Assembly (NCBI GenBank): GCA_003170035.1
Contig: PMZX01000030.1
Location: 27,982 to 33,155 of the forward strand
Direction: 5' to 3'
DNA length: 5,174 bases
Source of the DNA: Myxococcales bacterium
GTDB lineage: Bacteria > Myxococcota_A > Polyangia > Fen-1088
The notes below the pieces were generated by a model. It was not told the DNA's origin. It ran no database searches and was given only the letters and a program-made list of their open reading frames with translations. Shown here piece after piece: positions 5,135 to 5,174 of the stretch (position 1 is its first letter; every line of letters starts with the position of its first letter). The position numbers and the translations under genes were made by a program.

Positions 5135-5174
5135 TGGTCCGCTCGATGCAGGGGCGTATTTACTACGCGGAAGG

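Overview
The window looks like chromosomal DNA of a myxobacterium or related deltaproteobacterium (Myxococcota-like). GC is moderately high, by eye around 60%. The left half encodes two secreted tetratricopeptide-repeat (TPR) proteins of the kind found in the Glt/Agl envelope complex of Myxococcus, and the middle encodes a cysteine-rich lipoprotein of a style common in that group. No mobile element, CRISPR array, tRNA or rRNA was seen.

Layout. (1) Positions 1-3379, minus strand: a two-gene operon. The promoter-proximal gene (1604-3379, 591 aa) encodes a periplasmic TPR protein with a Sec signal peptide, a conserved aromatic/acidic C-terminal block and a Pro/Glu/Ala-rich tail. After a short gap comes a second TPR protein (start at 1568) that runs off the left edge with at least 522 codons. 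(2) Positions 3380-3781: a divergent intergenic region. It carries a near-consensus sigma70-type promoter in each direction (TTGACA-17-TAGGAT on minus, TTGACA-16-TAAGAT on plus), several short direct and inverted repeats, and one leader hairpin just before each Shine-Dalgarno (SD) site. (3) Positions 3782-4694, plus strand: a lipoprotein with 15 cysteines, then yraN (UPF0102, PD-(D/E)XK nuclease fold), probably cotranscribed. (4) Positions 4703-5134, minus strand: rplS (ribosomal protein L19) with a C-terminal extension, convergent with yraN. The two stop codons are 8 bp apart and lie inside a GC-rich hairpin.

How the genes fit together. The TPR pair probably forms a periplasmic scaffold of a trans-envelope machine. 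Whether that machine drives gliding, as Glt does in Myxococcus xanthus, or is a related non-motility assembly cannot be decided here. The rplS end is the edge of the usual rpsP-rimM-trmD-rplS cluster, which would lie beyond the right edge. yraN often lies downstream of rplS and rnhB on the same strand; here it is inverted, has no rnhB beside it, and is paired with the lipoprotein. The most informative non-coding part is the divergent control region. No clear new system was seen; the least characterised items are the Cys-rich lipoprotein and the repeat-filled 5' leader of the TPR operon.
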